From Neocallimastix lanati (nom. inval.) (lineage: Eukaryota > Neocallimastigomycota > Neocallimastigomycetes > Neocallimastigales > Neocallimastigaceae), in the NCBI GenBank assembly GCA_016946835.1, contig JACVTC010000077.1, positions 373,501-437,500 of the forward strand: 64,000 nucleotides of DNA. Direction: 5' to 3'. The notes below the pieces were generated by a model. That model searched no databases. It saw nothing but the letters and a program-made list of their open reading frames with translations, and was not told the origin of the DNA. A program made the position numbers and the translations under genes. Each line of letters starts with the position of its first letter. Position 1 is the first letter of the stretch. Of this stretch, positions 12,957-25,469 are shown one piece after another.

Positions 12957-14987
12957 TGGAAAACGTAATAAAAGAGAGAGAAAATGATATTATAATAAGA
13001 ATTAGAATTATACAAAGTGTATGCTAAATTATTAAATTTTTCATTTTATTAATCATAAATAGGATAATATTAATGAGGAACAAGAAGAATTAAAAATGCA
13101 AGTCCAAGAAAGTCTTGTCAGACAAAAGAACATCAAGGACGCTATTGAAGTATGCAAATTTAAGCTATTTAAAAATAATTAGTATATTACCAAATAGAAA
13201 AAATAATTAATATTTTTACTTTTTAAAAAATATATATTCATAATTAAATATTTTGAATATATCCATATAGGCTGCTGAAGAAGAAAGGTTAATATTAATT
13301 ATTTGTTCATATGTAGTGGAATGTGAATAAATAAAAATGCCAAACAATTACTTTTTATATATTTTCGTATATTTTAATATTAATATTATATATATAATTT
13401 TTATATTATTTTTTAAATATTATGATTTTAACTTTAATAGAAATCGCGAAATACAAGAAGACTTAAAGGCTCGTGTTCAAGAGAATTTAATTAGACAAAA
13501 GAATATTAAAGATGTTATTAATGTACGTGTATTAAAATAAAAAAAATAACTTCAGTAATAATAAATTACTTATTTTTGTCTTTCTTTTTATTACTTTCTT
13601 AAACATAAATTACAAAAAAAATTATATTACAAAATTAAAAAAAAAAAAAAAATAAAAATAAAAAAAAAAGGCTACTGAAGAAGAAAGGTTAATATTAATT
13701 ATTCTTTTATTTATGATAATATGTGAATAAATTGGAACTTCCATACTTTTTTATTATTATTTAATATATTTTAATAATAGCAATATTAACATATTTAGTA
13801 TAAATATTATTTTATGGATTTGATATTAATATTAAATAGAGATCGTGAAATCCAAGAAGATTTAAAAGCACGTGTACAGGAAAACATAGTTAGACAAAAA
13901 AATATTAAGGATGCTATCGATGTAAGTATATTATAATTCATTATATATTCGTTATATAATTTGATAATATTAAATACACATTAAATATACATAACACAAT
14001 ATAAAATACACACACATATATATATAGGCTACTGAAGAAGAAAGGTTACTATTTATTAAAAATAAAAAATAAAAAATAAAAAATTAATAAAATACATGAA
14101 TTTATTATATGTTATATTGGAAAATTAAATATGAAGCTAATTATGTTTTTAATATAAATACGGAAAAAATAGGAATCGTAGAATTGAACAAGAAAAACAA
14201 GAAGATTTAAAAGCACTTGTTCAAGAAAATATTGTTAGACAAAACAACATTAAAACTGCTATTGAAGTATGAAATATAAAATATTTTCTGTACTGATGAA
14301 GTAAATATATTAATTATTACTAATATAAATGTATTAATGCACTACTGTTTATATATAATATTAAAAATTGTAATTTAAATAGGCTTCTGAAGAAGAAAGG
14401 TATATAAAAAATTAATAAAAGAAAAAAATATATATGTAAACATCTAACTAATTAAAACTTTATAATTTTTGTTCTTTATTATGTGTATTATCTTTTTAAA
14501 TAAAAAATGTTACAATTAAATTAAATTATAATACCATAAAACAGAAATCGTAGAATTGTTCTTGAAAAAAAAGCTAAACAAGAATCAAATATGTTAAGAA
14601 TTAGAAACACTAATATTGCTGAAGATAAAGAAGATGAAGAACAGTAAATATTGCTATTCACTTTATTTTTCATCATAACAATATATATAAATCACAAACT
14701 TATTTAAAATATTTTTAAAATATAATTAATTAATAAATTATAGAAAAAGAAGAGAACTTGCTCGTTCATACGATAAATTATCCCTAGATGATAAGAACGT
14801 AATTATTTTTATATTATAATTATTTTTTTTAATACTAATAGTTGATATTTGAAATAATAAAATAATATAATTTATAATATTATTAAATATAATATAGAGA
14901 AAAAAGAATATTGAAGAGGACTTAATTCATGAGGTTCATAAAAGAGAATTAAAAAGAAATTCAATTAGTAATGGAACTGCTGCCTAA
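12957..14987 (+). CDS. Coiled-coil protein encoded by tandemly duplicated exon pairs
   Basis: Twelve exons give an exact 221-residue frame: 12957–12965, 13063–13149, 13271–13287, 13441–13522, 13671–13687, 13840–13921, 14028–14044, 14173–14266, 14383–14399, 14545–14643, 14744–14798, 14898–14987. Four 17-nt microexons (A-T/A/S-E-E-E-R plus 2 nt) alternate with longer exons of 82, 82 and 94 nt that code for R-x-I-Q-E-D-L-K-A-R-V-Q-E-N-I-V-R-Q-K-N-I-K-D-A-I-x. The protein is almost entirely charged, predicted helical, with a 33-residue repeat. I do not recognise the family. The first coding exon is just ATGGAAAAC, chosen because it has a good donor and keeps frame; the start is the least certain part. 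Confidence 0.72.
13271..14399 (+). repeat. Tandem array of [17-nt microexon + intron + ~82-nt exon + intron] units
   Basis: Microexons at 13271–13287, 13671–13687, 14028–14044 and 14383–14399 are each 17 nt and read GCT(A/G/T)CTGAAGAAGAAAG with 0–2 changes. Each is bounded by AG and GT. Unit spacing is about 355–400 bp. Introns have diverged while exons have not, so the duplication is old and exons are under selection. Confidence 0.82.
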
Positions 14988-17107
14988 AATAATTTAATAT
15001 TTAAAATAATGTTCATTATAATAATCATAATAAGAATAAAATATATATTTATATATTTATATATTAAATAGAAAAATTAAAATATTATATAATTATTGTT
15101 TGTAAATTATGAATTTTCTATTTATTTAAAGATATTTATACTTAAATAATATGTTAATTATTTAAAATATATATATCTATATTATCAGAAATTTTTATTT
15201 TTATTACAAATAATAATTTGAATTAGTAAATAATAATATAATTGTTATCTCCTATAAATGTAATTAAAATAAAGATAATTAAATTGATATATAATAAGAA
15301 ACTTATTTGATAAATAATAAATCAATTGATCTTTTTTTTTTTTTCTTTTTTTTTTTTTTTTATTATTGTTGTTATTGATTTTTAGTTTTTATTTAATTTA
15401 TTACTTAGTTATATTCGTAATAAAGTATAATATAATATTGAAATAATTATAAAAATAAAATGTTTTTTTTTTTTAATGTATTTATTATATACTACTTTAT
15501 ATACTTCTTTAACTATAACTTAAAATAATTTTGAATTATTTTTTCTAAAAAATATTATATTTAGATAGTGTATTTTAATACATAATTAAAGTATATTTAA
15601 TATTATAAATATAAAAAGATTTACTAGACGGAAACGATATATAATTTATATTTATATTTTTAATCAAAAAAAAAGAATAAATTTTAAATTAAATAATAAT
15701 AAAAATAAATGAATAGTTTTATTTTAGCAATATATATATGTGTGTATGTCTGAAAATACATATAGATGTTTTTATATAGATATTAATAATCTATTTAAAA
15801 TATTAATATATAAAATATATAAAAAAATATTATAAATATAGGATCTTTAAAATAATTAATAAATATCTATATTGTAATAACAATATAGATATTTATTAAT
15901 TTTAAAGTATTATATAAATTAATAAATTTATAAAATACTTTAAAATTTTTATATAATTTGATCTTTAAAATAATTAATAAATATATATATTATTATTATT
16001 TTATTAAATACAAAAAAATTTTGATATTTGTCTTTAATATTAACTAATAAATTTTATAAATATATAAAATTTTATTTAAATTTCTATATGTTTTTACTGT
16101 ATAACTAATTTTTTGATATTAAGACAAAAAATATTATATAATATAGAAGTAATTTATATAGTAATAAATAATATCTAATATATATATTTTACCATCAAAA
16201 AATTAATATTAAACTTATTCATTATTTTTCTGTTTATTTTCTTAGTATAATATAGTTTTTTTTAAAATTCACTAATATTTCAATATCTAATAATTCAATA
16301 AAAATTAACATATGATATTAATATATATGATTTTTATTTTTTGATATGCTTTAAATAAGATAAGATAGTTTAACAAAAATGATTAATAATAAATTTCTAA
16401 TAATAAAATTTGTTATACGCTTCACCATCTGTATGATCATCAAATTTTTATTGAAAAAAAATCACAATTAAAAGTTTAAATAAATTTTATAGGTTAAAAA
16501 TATAATAAAAAAAATTTTAATAATAATATAAATCTAGAAGAAAAATTAAATTTTAAAGTTTTTCAACTTTTTTTTGTTTTTTCTGTTAGAAAAAAATTTT
16601 AATAAAGTAATAAAATAAAAATAAAAATAAAAATATAATAAAAATAAAAATAAAAAATTAAACAATTGAAAATTGAAAATTGAAAATTGAAAATTGAAAA
16701 TTGAAAATATATTTATTTCAATATTAAATAACACTAGTTCATAAATAATTAAAAAAAATAATAATTAAAATAATAATATATTTACTTTACTTATAATTAT
16801 AATTTATATAAATGATTTTTATATATAGAATCATTATAATATAAAATAGAAAAAAAAAATAATTTCAAAATTAATAATTGTTACTATTCAAACCAACAAT
16901 TAGTAACCTAAGATAAAGCCAAAATAATAATTTTAAAAAAATATAATAGAAATATAATATATAGTTAATAAAAAGATATTTCTAAAACTCATAAATAACA
17001 ATAAAAATTTAAAGTCATAAAAAAAATTCAGTGTAATATTATATAATTACACAAAATAATATTTAAAAAAAATATATATATTTAATTATTTTGTTGGTTA
17101 ATAATTG

Positions 17108-17152
<45 letters not shown>

Positions 17153-17198
17153 AAAAAAATAATAATAATAATAATATAAGCAATTAAAAATAATAAAA
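14988..17198. other. Intergenic DNA with inverted repeats and homopolymers
   Basis: About 2.2 kb without a supported exon. It contains a 22-bp perfect inverted repeat (15854–15875 / 15880–15901), a second copy of part of that arm near 15960–15990, five tandem copies of TTGAAAA near 16672–16708, and a 38-bp A run (17108–17146) just before the SppA-like gene. Confidence 0.6.
15854..15901. repeat. 22-bp inverted repeat with 4-nt spacer
   Basis: The left arm AATTAATAAATATCTATATT plus GT is exactly the reverse complement of the right arm, with AATA between. It is flanked by TTTAAA on both sides. It could extrude as a cruciform or be a miniature element. No target duplication was identified. Confidence 0.8.
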
Positions 17199-20100
17199 AT
17201 GTTTCAAGAAAAAAATGAACATATGAATAATTCTCTTTCCTTGAGAACAAATTTCAGTAATAATTTTTTAAAAGAGAGAAAGCCCAATTTAGTATACACA
17301 AAAATATATTCATCTAATGCCATAGTTTTTCCACCATTAAAAAAATTATTTTTAGGTTCCGTATTATTATATACAGGAATACAGTCATTTAGACAATGGC
17401 GAAAATACAACAAGTCAATGACAATTAATAATAATTCTACAGTATTTTGGAATGTCAATGTATTTATTAAATTTAATATAAATAGTAATCTTAATCATAT
17501 TAGAACTCTACTAATAAAATTCTATTTTTAAAAATAATAATAATAATAATAATAAAAATGATTTATAGAAAACTATTATTGATGATAACGGCTTACAATT
17601 AACACATTTATTAAACGGAAGAAACAATGATGTTATGACATTTTTAGATATTATTCAAACAATTGAAGAAATTAAAAATGATGATAGGATTACAGGTATT
17701 TTTCAAATATCAGATGTATAATCCATAAAAATATATTTATTCATCAAACGAAAATTGAATTCATTAATTAATTTATAATTTTAATAATACTAATAAAATA
17801 TTCAGGTTTTGTAGCAGATTTAAGTTCAATTAATAAATTAACTGTTAATTCTGATTTAGGTTTTGCCCAAGTAATATTTTATATAAATTTTTAAATTAAA
17901 TGAAAAAAGCTTTTTTTTTTTTAAGTTTCAAAATTAACATTTCAATTATTTAAATTTAATTATATTTAGATACAAGAAATAAAGCATGCTTTAGATGAAT
18001 TAAAAGAAATTAAAAATAAAAAACTAAAGAATAATTTTAAGATGTTAGCTTTTACTGATACCTTTGGTAACAATATTATATATATATATATATATAATTG
18101 TCATAAATTCTATTTTAAAGAAATTTGTATATTTCGTATATTAAAGTTTTTATTAAAAATATATTAATAATAAATTATATATCCATATAATTTATAATAA
18201 AATACATTTATTTTTAAGATTCACAAGCTGATTACTTTTTAGCTTCTTCTTTCGATAAAATCTGTATGGAACCAACAGGGATGGTTCCTTTAATTGGTTT
18301 TGGAACAGTTCAACCAGTAAATAACATTTCTCTTATTTTATTCTTTTAAATAAATAAATAAATAAAAGATAACTATTATATATTTATTAATTGTTACTTC
18401 TCTTTTCTTTCTATTATTATTTTTTTTGAAATATAAGTTTTTCAAATCAATATTAGAAAAATATGGCATAAAAACACAATCTCATGTTAGAAATGAATAT
18501 AAGAATGCAGTTAGTTTCTTAACTTCTACTGAATATAATAATTCTCAAAAAAAAAATCTTACACATGTCTTTTCAAACCTCACTCATCAATTAGCTGAGG
18601 GTATAGCCAAAGGAAGGGGAAAGTCATTAGATAATCTTAAAATATTAAAGAATTCTAATTTATTAGTATCATTATTGAGTTCTTCAAAAACTATCGATGA
18701 TAATACTGAAAAAATGATAGAATTAATTAATCAAGGACCATATTCTGCTAGTGAAGCCATAGATTTAGGTTTAATTGATAAACTTGATTATAGAAGAAGA
18801 ATTATTACAGATTTGAAAAAAAAAGGTGATGATCAAACTATATCTTTTGCTAAATATCATATTGCTAGGTAATAAAAAAAAAAAAAAAATAGAATATTAG
18901 TTATAATTGATCATGGTTATGATTTTAATTTATATTATTTAGATTTTTAAATAATAACTAATATTTTAATAATTTTAAAAAATAATATAATACTTTATTT
19001 AATTGATTTCGTTATATACATAATTTGTATTTAAATTAAAATAAACAAATCAAAACAAAATAATAATAATAATAGATCAAATGAAATTCAACATGAAAAA
19101 AGACAAGTTTTAAAAATAGCAGGGAAGCAATTAGTTCCAAATCATGTTAATGTTAGCCTTGTTCATATTAAAAATGATATCACAAAAGATCATATAGATG
19201 AAGTTATAACTTCATTAATGAAAGCCGGTTATGATAAAAATACAGAAGCTATTGTAATAAGAATAGGTATATAAAACAAGTTATATTTTTTGTTTTGAAG
19301 TAATATAAAATCTATATTATTAAAATATTATGTATAAATACAATATAAAAATAGTAATAACAAAAATTATAATAATAATAATAATAATTTAATAATAGAT
19401 TCACCTGGTGGAGATTATGGAGCTTCAGATACCATATGGGAAGCAGTAGATTTTATAAAGAAAGAAAGTAAGAAACCAATTGTTGCTAGTTTTGGAAATG
19501 TTGCTGCTTCTGGGGGTAAACATAATATATATATTAAAATATAAGGATAAAAATAAAAATAAAAATAAAAATAAAAATAAAAATAAAAATAAAAATAAAA
19601 ATAAAAATAAAAATAAAAATAAAAATAAAAATAAAAATAAAAATAAAAATAAAAATAAAAATAAAAATAAAAATAAAAATAAAAATAAAAATAAAAATAA
19701 AAATAAAAATAAAAATAAATATAAAAATAAAAATAAAAATAAAAATAAAAATAAAAATAAAAATAAAAATAAAAATAAAAATAAACAAAAAAAAATAATA
19801 ATAATAAAGTAGTAATAATAATAATATTAAATATTTTTCTCAAAATTTTTATTATTATTTATTAATAATTTTTCTATGAAAAAAAAAAAAAAAACATGAA
19901 ATAAAATAAAAATAAAAATCCAATAGGTTATTACATTGCACTAGCTTGTGATAAGATTCTTGCTTCACCAGGTACTATTACAGGATCAATAGGTGTAGCA
20001 TCAGCAAGACCAGTTATTTCTAAGCAACAATTAAAAAAATGGGGTATTACTTTAGATGAAATTCAAATTACAGAAGGTACAAAATACTATTCCATTTTTA

Positions 20101-20729
20101 ATGAATTATCTGGACCACACCTTGAAAAATTTATTAAGCACGTTAACGAGGCATATGAATTATTTAAAAAACGCGTAATGGATGGTAGAAATATGGATAC
20201 CCGTCAAGTTGATGAAATAGCAGGAGGACAAATATGGACGGGCTTTGATGCTACAACCAATGGATTAGTTGATAAAATTGGAGGTCTTAGTCGTTCCATT
20301 CAAGAAGCTGCTCATTTAGCCTTAAGTCGTAGAAAGTCAGAATCATTCAATAAAGAGGATATAAAATTAATGAAAAAATATGCCTTCCTTAAGAATTCAG
20401 AAGAACCATCCATTAAAGTAGTAGATTATCAAAAGCCATCGTCCTTCTTTGATTTATTAAACAATACCTCTTTAGAACAAGAAATCTTTTCTATAGATGA
20501 GATTAAAAATAATAATAATAACTCAAAATCAGGATCTAAATCATCTTCTTCCTCTTCTCAATCGGCTTCCTCTACTTCTACGATCATTCCATCTTTTATT
20601 AACCCACATTCACCTTTAACAGCTCATCCAGATATCACAAGATCGACAGAATTTTACTCGAAAGAAACCAATAATTTAATTCAACATATTTTGAATTATT
20701 ATATTCATTCCGTGAATAAAACACTTTAG
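17199..20729 (+). CDS. Signal peptide peptidase A / protease IV-type serine peptidase (family S49), double-domain
   Basis: Nine exons give 729 residues: 17199–17459, 17569–17695, 17806–17870, 17970–18066, 18219–18316, 18438–18868, 19076–19266, 19399–19515, 19927–20729. The layout follows the 67K SppA class with two tandem S49 domains. The general-base Lys lies in the first domain (RNEYKNAVSF, about Lys238). The nucleophile Ser lies in the second (VAASGGYYIA, about Ser461). DSPGGDYGASD, TGSIGV and the GQIWTGFDA / GLVDKIGG blocks are typical of SppA. A hydrophobic stretch near residues 45–60 could be a membrane anchor or part of an organelle-targeting N-terminus. The C-terminal ~90 residues are Ser-rich and family-unlike. 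Bacterial SppA clears signal peptides; a role in an organelle here is inferred. Confidence 0.88.
19541..19790. repeat. (AAAAAT)n hexanucleotide array in an SppA-like intron
   Basis: About 41 nearly uninterrupted AAAAAT units lie in the intron that starts directly after the codons for the catalytic Ser-Gly. One variant unit (AATATA-like) is near 19720. Confidence 0.95.
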
Positions 20730-20844
20730 AATAAGATCAAAACAATAAAAATAATAATAATAATAATAATAAATAATTAATTAATTAATTAATTAAAAGA
20801 AAAAAAAGAAAAAAGTATTATTATATATATGTATATTAATAAAA

Positions 20845-20890
<46 letters not shown>

Positions 20891-21234
20891 TATAAATTGA
20901 TGATATGTTATACATAAGATGTAAAAAAATTACCTTTTATTAATACTTTTTAATTTAAATTTACCATTTATTATATATAAATGTATATTTGTATATATTT
21001 ATATATATATTCTTTTTTATATTCAATCTTTTAATTCATTTACAAAAAAAATTTTTTTAAATAAAAAAGTAAAAAAAGACATAATAATAATAAAAATATT
21101 AAAAGTTTTATATAATATAAATAAATATAAATATAAGAAATAAAAAAATTCATATATATATATTAATGATAAATTTAAATCTCTATTTTAATATTACTAA
21201 CCCTGGAATTATTAATAATTTAAATATTAGATAT
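20730..21234. other. Intergenic low-complexity DNA
   Basis: (AAT)n (20848–20889), (TTAA)n near 20778 and poly-A/T runs are present. No gene was seen. The element C insertion begins at 21235. Confidence 0.6.
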
Positions 21235-21639
21235 TGATATAAAACAAATATGTGTAGTAACATATTTGTATATTTAATAATAATTATTAAATATTAAATT
21301 TATATCTTTTTGATAATAATTATTTTATTTTATTTTATTTTAATATGTATTATTAGAATGTGGTCCAAAAAGCCAATTTTTTTTTTTTTTGAAATTTTAA
21401 TAAGCCATCTATTTATTTGTGGCTTTTAAAATATATATTATTACACCATAAAATTTAATATAATTTTAAGTAAAAAAGAAATAAATGTATAAATAAATAA
21501 GTAAATAAATAAATAAATAAAAATTAAAAAGGTCAATAAAAAATAAATATTTTTATATAATTTTTTTTTTTTGACAATCATGTTATAAGGAAAATGATAA
21601 ATAATTATTTTCCTTATAACCTTATTTTTATATATTTTA

Positions 21640-21835
21640 TTATTAATATTTATATTATATTTTTATATTTTATATTTCATTATTGATATTATATTTTTAT
21701 ATTTTATATTTTATTATTGATATTATATTTTTATATTTTATATTTTATTATTGATATTATATTTTTATATTTTTAAATTTTATATTTTATTATTAATATC
21801 AATATAATATTTTTATATTTTATTATTAAAAAATT
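21640..21835. repeat. AT-rich tandem repeat, unit about 33–34 bp
   Basis: Four to five imperfect copies of a unit reading TTATTGATATTATATTTTTA followed by TATTTTATATTT lie inside the MULE. A related fragment recurs at 24675–24740. Confidence 0.75.
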
Positions 21836-22119
21836 TTATTTTATAAATTTATATTTAAATTAATATTATTTAAGATATTAATTTTTTATATTATAACTAA
21901 AACTTTAGTTGTTATTATAACATCTTAATAATAGGATTAAACCTTTTATTTTATATATAATTTATAAATAAAATATTAAATAATAATAAAAATTACAAAA
22001 TAATATTTTTATAAGACTTAAATTATAACTGTAAATTGAAATTTCAAAAATTAAAATTTGCTTTTCACATTTCAATTACTATTTATATATTAACACAACC
22101 GTATTGTAGAGATATATAA

Positions 22120-22375
22120 ATAGGTTTTTTACACACATGAATTCACATGTCTATCCCATATTATATATATGGGCGTGTAAAGAACATATATACTTTGGTA
22201 TATATATCTTATACTATATCAGTACGACGTCGGCGCTCCAAATTCCTAAGCAGAGGTAGCTCCAGTAGACATGTCTTGCCAAATAACATCCATGCCATCC
22301 TATAGAAATTGAACTCGTAACCCTCTCAGTATAGGCTATACACTACACTAGGATGCTATGTGTGATCAAATATAG
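22120..22375 (-). mobile_element. tRNA-derived SINE (copy 1, degenerate head)
   Basis: This is a GC-elevated island in A/T-rich DNA. On the minus strand a tRNA-like region (about 22300–22370) has an A-box-like TAGTGTAGTGT and a B-box-like GAGTTCAATTTC. It is followed by a body that contains GAGCGCCGACGTCGTACTGA (22218–22238). The head aligns loosely with the SINE at 25 kb through TACTG..GAGGG..GTTC. Exact ends and target duplication could not be set. Confidence 0.6.
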
Positions 22376-22590
22376 AGATTAAATGCGTGGCAATCCAATA
22401 ATGGTAGGAGCGGAATTAATACTTACCTGAAATTGTACCATTATAACCCCTTTACCTTTTCTCCAAACCCTATCGGGAAAATCAGATCAAGAATAGATAC
22501 CAGCAGAGGTTGACTGGACACCAGATGATTATTAAGTACGCCACATAACAACCAGTAGAAAGCCCAGTTCTACTTTATATGCTAAAAAAT
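22376..22590. other. GC-elevated sequence of unknown origin next to SINE copy 1
   Basis: About 215 bp of much higher GC than its surroundings, with no frame longer than a few dozen codons. It may be another short retroelement or the rest of a composite SINE. I do not recognise it. Confidence 0.4.
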
Positions 22591-22992
22591 GCTATATATA
22601 TTTGTTGTTTTAAAAAGACTTAAAAGTTAATAATTTAATTAGATTATAATATAAATAAAATAAATAATTAATTCATAAATTCTTTATTAGTATATATTAA
22701 AAAAAAATAATTAATATTAATTTAGAATAAATAAATAATTAAATTTTTTTTATATACATTAAATAAATAATTTATTTTTAAATAACAAAAATAAAAATAT
22801 TTTCATATATACTTTATGTATCTGTTTTTTTTTTAAAAAAATTAAAAGAAAAAGAAATAATTAAAATACTTTTTATCTTTTAAAAAAAATTGAATATTTA
22901 ATTGTTCAGAATTAATATTAAAAAATAATATTTAGATAATTAATATAATAATTTAAAAGATATAATTAAAAATTATATATTAAAATTTATAA

Positions 22993-24108
22993 ATGGAAGA
23001 AAACATAACTATTTATATAAGTGAGTCTAACAAAGAAGAAGAACAAATCATTATTAATAAACAATATAAATTTAATTTTTCACATTCAAGGAAAGATAAT
23101 TCAAGAGTTTATAAATGTACCGAATATAAATTAAATAATAAATGTAAATCTTGTATTATTTTAAATAATGAGAAAGAAATCTTAAAATATGAGAGTTTAC
23201 ATAATCATCCTGGAAACGAATACAGTGTATCCCTATCTGTAATGAAACATAAAATTAAAGATGAAATTAAAAAACATTCAAATCCTTTTGATATAAAACG
23301 AAAAAGACTATATAATGAAATTTCTAAAGAAATGGGATTTATATATCCGTGTCCAGAATATATTTCAGTTAAAACTCTAATATTAAGAAGTATTAATAAA
23401 AAACTACCATCCAATGTAACAAATTTTAATGAAATTCCTAATGAATCTGAATATTGTAAAACTGAACGAAATGAAGATTTTATGATATTCAAAAATTCTG
23501 ATTTAGTAATTTTTCAATCCCCTTTTCAAGCAAAATTATTTAAGAAATATAATAATGATATATTTGTGGATGGTACTTTTTATATCGCACCTAAATTTAG
23601 TCAACAAGTGTTTATTACTAGAACTTACGTTAAAGAATTGAATAGTTTTTATACTACTTCTTATGCAATATTAAGAAATAAAAAGCAAAAAACATATAAA
23701 ATATTATTCAATAAATTAAAACAAAATTCTAATAATAATATTATAACTGAACCAAAAAATGTACATTGCGATTTTGAAAAAGGCATATCCAAAGCAGTTA
23801 AAAAAATATTTCCTAATATAAATATTAAATACTGAATTTGGCATTATAAAAATTTATTAGAAATTAAAAAAAATGAATTGTGCCGTAATGAAGTGAACGA
23901 TGATGAAAAAATATTTAATTATTACAAAGGAATTTCAAACTTACCATTTATCAACCCTGAATACATAATGGATATTTTTTCATTAATTAAAACTAAATCC
24001 ATTGAAAAAAATTCTTGTCAATTTTTAAAATTTTTAGAATATTTTTATGAAACATATTTATTTGGTTACGATATGAAAAGTTGGATTTATTATAAAAATA
24101 AAATTTAA
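22993..24108 (+). pseudogene. FLYWCH-domain / MULE transposase, interrupted by one in-frame TGA
   Basis: Residues ~20–75 resemble a FLYWCH-type zinc finger (YKCTEYKLNNKCKSCIIL..HNHP). A DDE-type MULE core follows: FVDGTFYIAP carries the first Asp and VHCDFEKGISKAVKKIFP the second. After residue 280 there is a TGA (23833–23835). The same frame then continues without gap for about 90 codons (IWHYKNLLEIKKNE..), matching the family block that normally has Cys followed by FHY. The stop therefore most simply replaces a Cys codon. The C-terminus with the final acidic residue is short or lost. It belongs to the surrounding 4.33-kb transposon, so that copy is probably non-autonomous. Confidence 0.85.
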
Positions 24109-24511
24109 ATAAATAATATTAATAATATTAAAATTTATAATAATAATTTAAAAGAAGGGAATATAGATATTATTAAAAAATAGATAAATAAATTAAATAT
24201 AGAGAATAAATAATAAAAAATTATGAAAGATTAGAGAATAGAAGATGAGTGAGAAAAGCATGAGAGAAAAAGAAAAATAAAATGAATTTAAATAAATATA
24301 ATATAAATATAGAAATATAAAATAAATATAAATATATAAATTATTTTTTTTTAAAAAAAAAATTAATATTAATTTAAATTAAAAAATGAATTTTTTTTTT
24401 TAAATATTTATATATATTTATATCTATTTTTATATATTTATACCTATTATATCTATTATATCTATTTATATATATTTTATATACAATTCATAAAGAAAAT
24501 GAAAATATGTG

Positions 24512-24549
<38 letters not shown>

Positions 24550-24759
24550 ATTAAAAAGTTATAATGTATATATACTTGATAAATTTTATGTAAATATTCT
24601 ATAATTTTATTATTATAATTAATTTTATTAATAATTGTTTAAATATTTTATTAATATTTTTTTTAAAATAAATAATCCTATATTTTTATATTTTATTATT
24701 AATATCAATATTATATTTTTATATTTTATTATTAATATTTATAATTAATTTTATTAATA

Positions 24760-24995
24760 ATTGTTTAAATATTTTATTAATATTTTTTTTAAATAAATAA
24801 ATCCATATAATTGCTAAAGTATTTTATTAATATTTTTTTTTAAATAAATAAATCTATATAATTGTTAAAGTATTTTATTAATATTTTTTTTAAATAAATA
24901 AATCTATATAATTGTTAAAGTATTTTATTAATATTTTTTTTAAATAAATAAATCTATATAATTGTTAAAGTATTTTATTAATATTTTTTTTTTTT
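24760..24995. repeat. 50-bp minisatellite
   Basis: Four to five copies of a ~50-bp unit begin at about 24769, 24821, 24871, 24921 and 24971. They contain TATTTTATTAATATTTTTTT and ATAAATCTATATAATTGTTA. Copies 2–4 are almost identical, and an older partial copy precedes at 24641. The array sits inside the MULE, just left of SINE copy 2. Confidence 0.85.
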
Positions 24996-25004
24996 TTTTT
25001 ACAA

Positions 25005-25469
25005 AAAATAAACCTTTTAACTAACATAGACTTGCACATATGGGTACCCATCTTCCATATGGCCATACAGTTATTAAATAACTGTAAGGTGATGAGTTAT
25101 TGGCATACTGTATCAGCTTCGCCGCTCTCAATCGTCGTTACACACTGCCCGGAGATGCATTCCTAACGTTCCTACATATATCTCTAATGACCACGAGCAT
25201 CAGAACGGAACCATTAACTCCTCCCTAGTGGGTGTAATCATTGGCGATTGGAAATTTTACAATCATCAAGGTCTATGCTTCAATTCAAAGCGTAGTATCA
25301 AGGTTGGGTGAAATAATCATCTGAGGGAAAGCCTTATGGACATCACGTATGGTCTCATGATATCCCAGGATAGAAACCTCATCCGATTATTTGGTGCCAT
25401 GCCGAGGATTCGAACCCCGCCCTCTACAGTAACCTGTATCGTCCTAACCGATTAAAATAAACCTTTTAA
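25005..25469 (-). mobile_element. tRNA-derived SINE (copy 2) with 16-bp target-site duplication
   Basis: The insert 25021–25453 (433 bp) is flanked by exact 16-bp repeats AAAATAAACCTTTTAA (25005–25020, 25454–25469). On the minus strand it starts with a tRNA-like head lacking the first ~14 bases. D-arm-like GGTTAGGACG and an intact T arm CGGGGTTCGAATCCTCG (a good pol III B box) precede an acceptor-like GGCATGGCACC. The body has much higher GC than its surroundings and includes GAGAGCGGCGAAGCTGATAC (25111–25129), related to the motif seen in the other non-LTR copies. The 3' end has palindromic blocks (CATATGGGTACCCAT) instead of a long poly(A). Confidence 0.85.

Noticed and set aside
19415-19843. 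Reading frames of repeated Lys-Asn or Phe-Tyr across the hexamer array
   Set aside because: They are translations of the (AAAAAT)n intron array within the SppA-like gene.
25381-25455. A functional tRNA gene on the minus strand
   Set aside because: The T arm is good, but the 5' part of the acceptor and a proper anticodon loop are missing. It is joined to a SINE body with target duplications.
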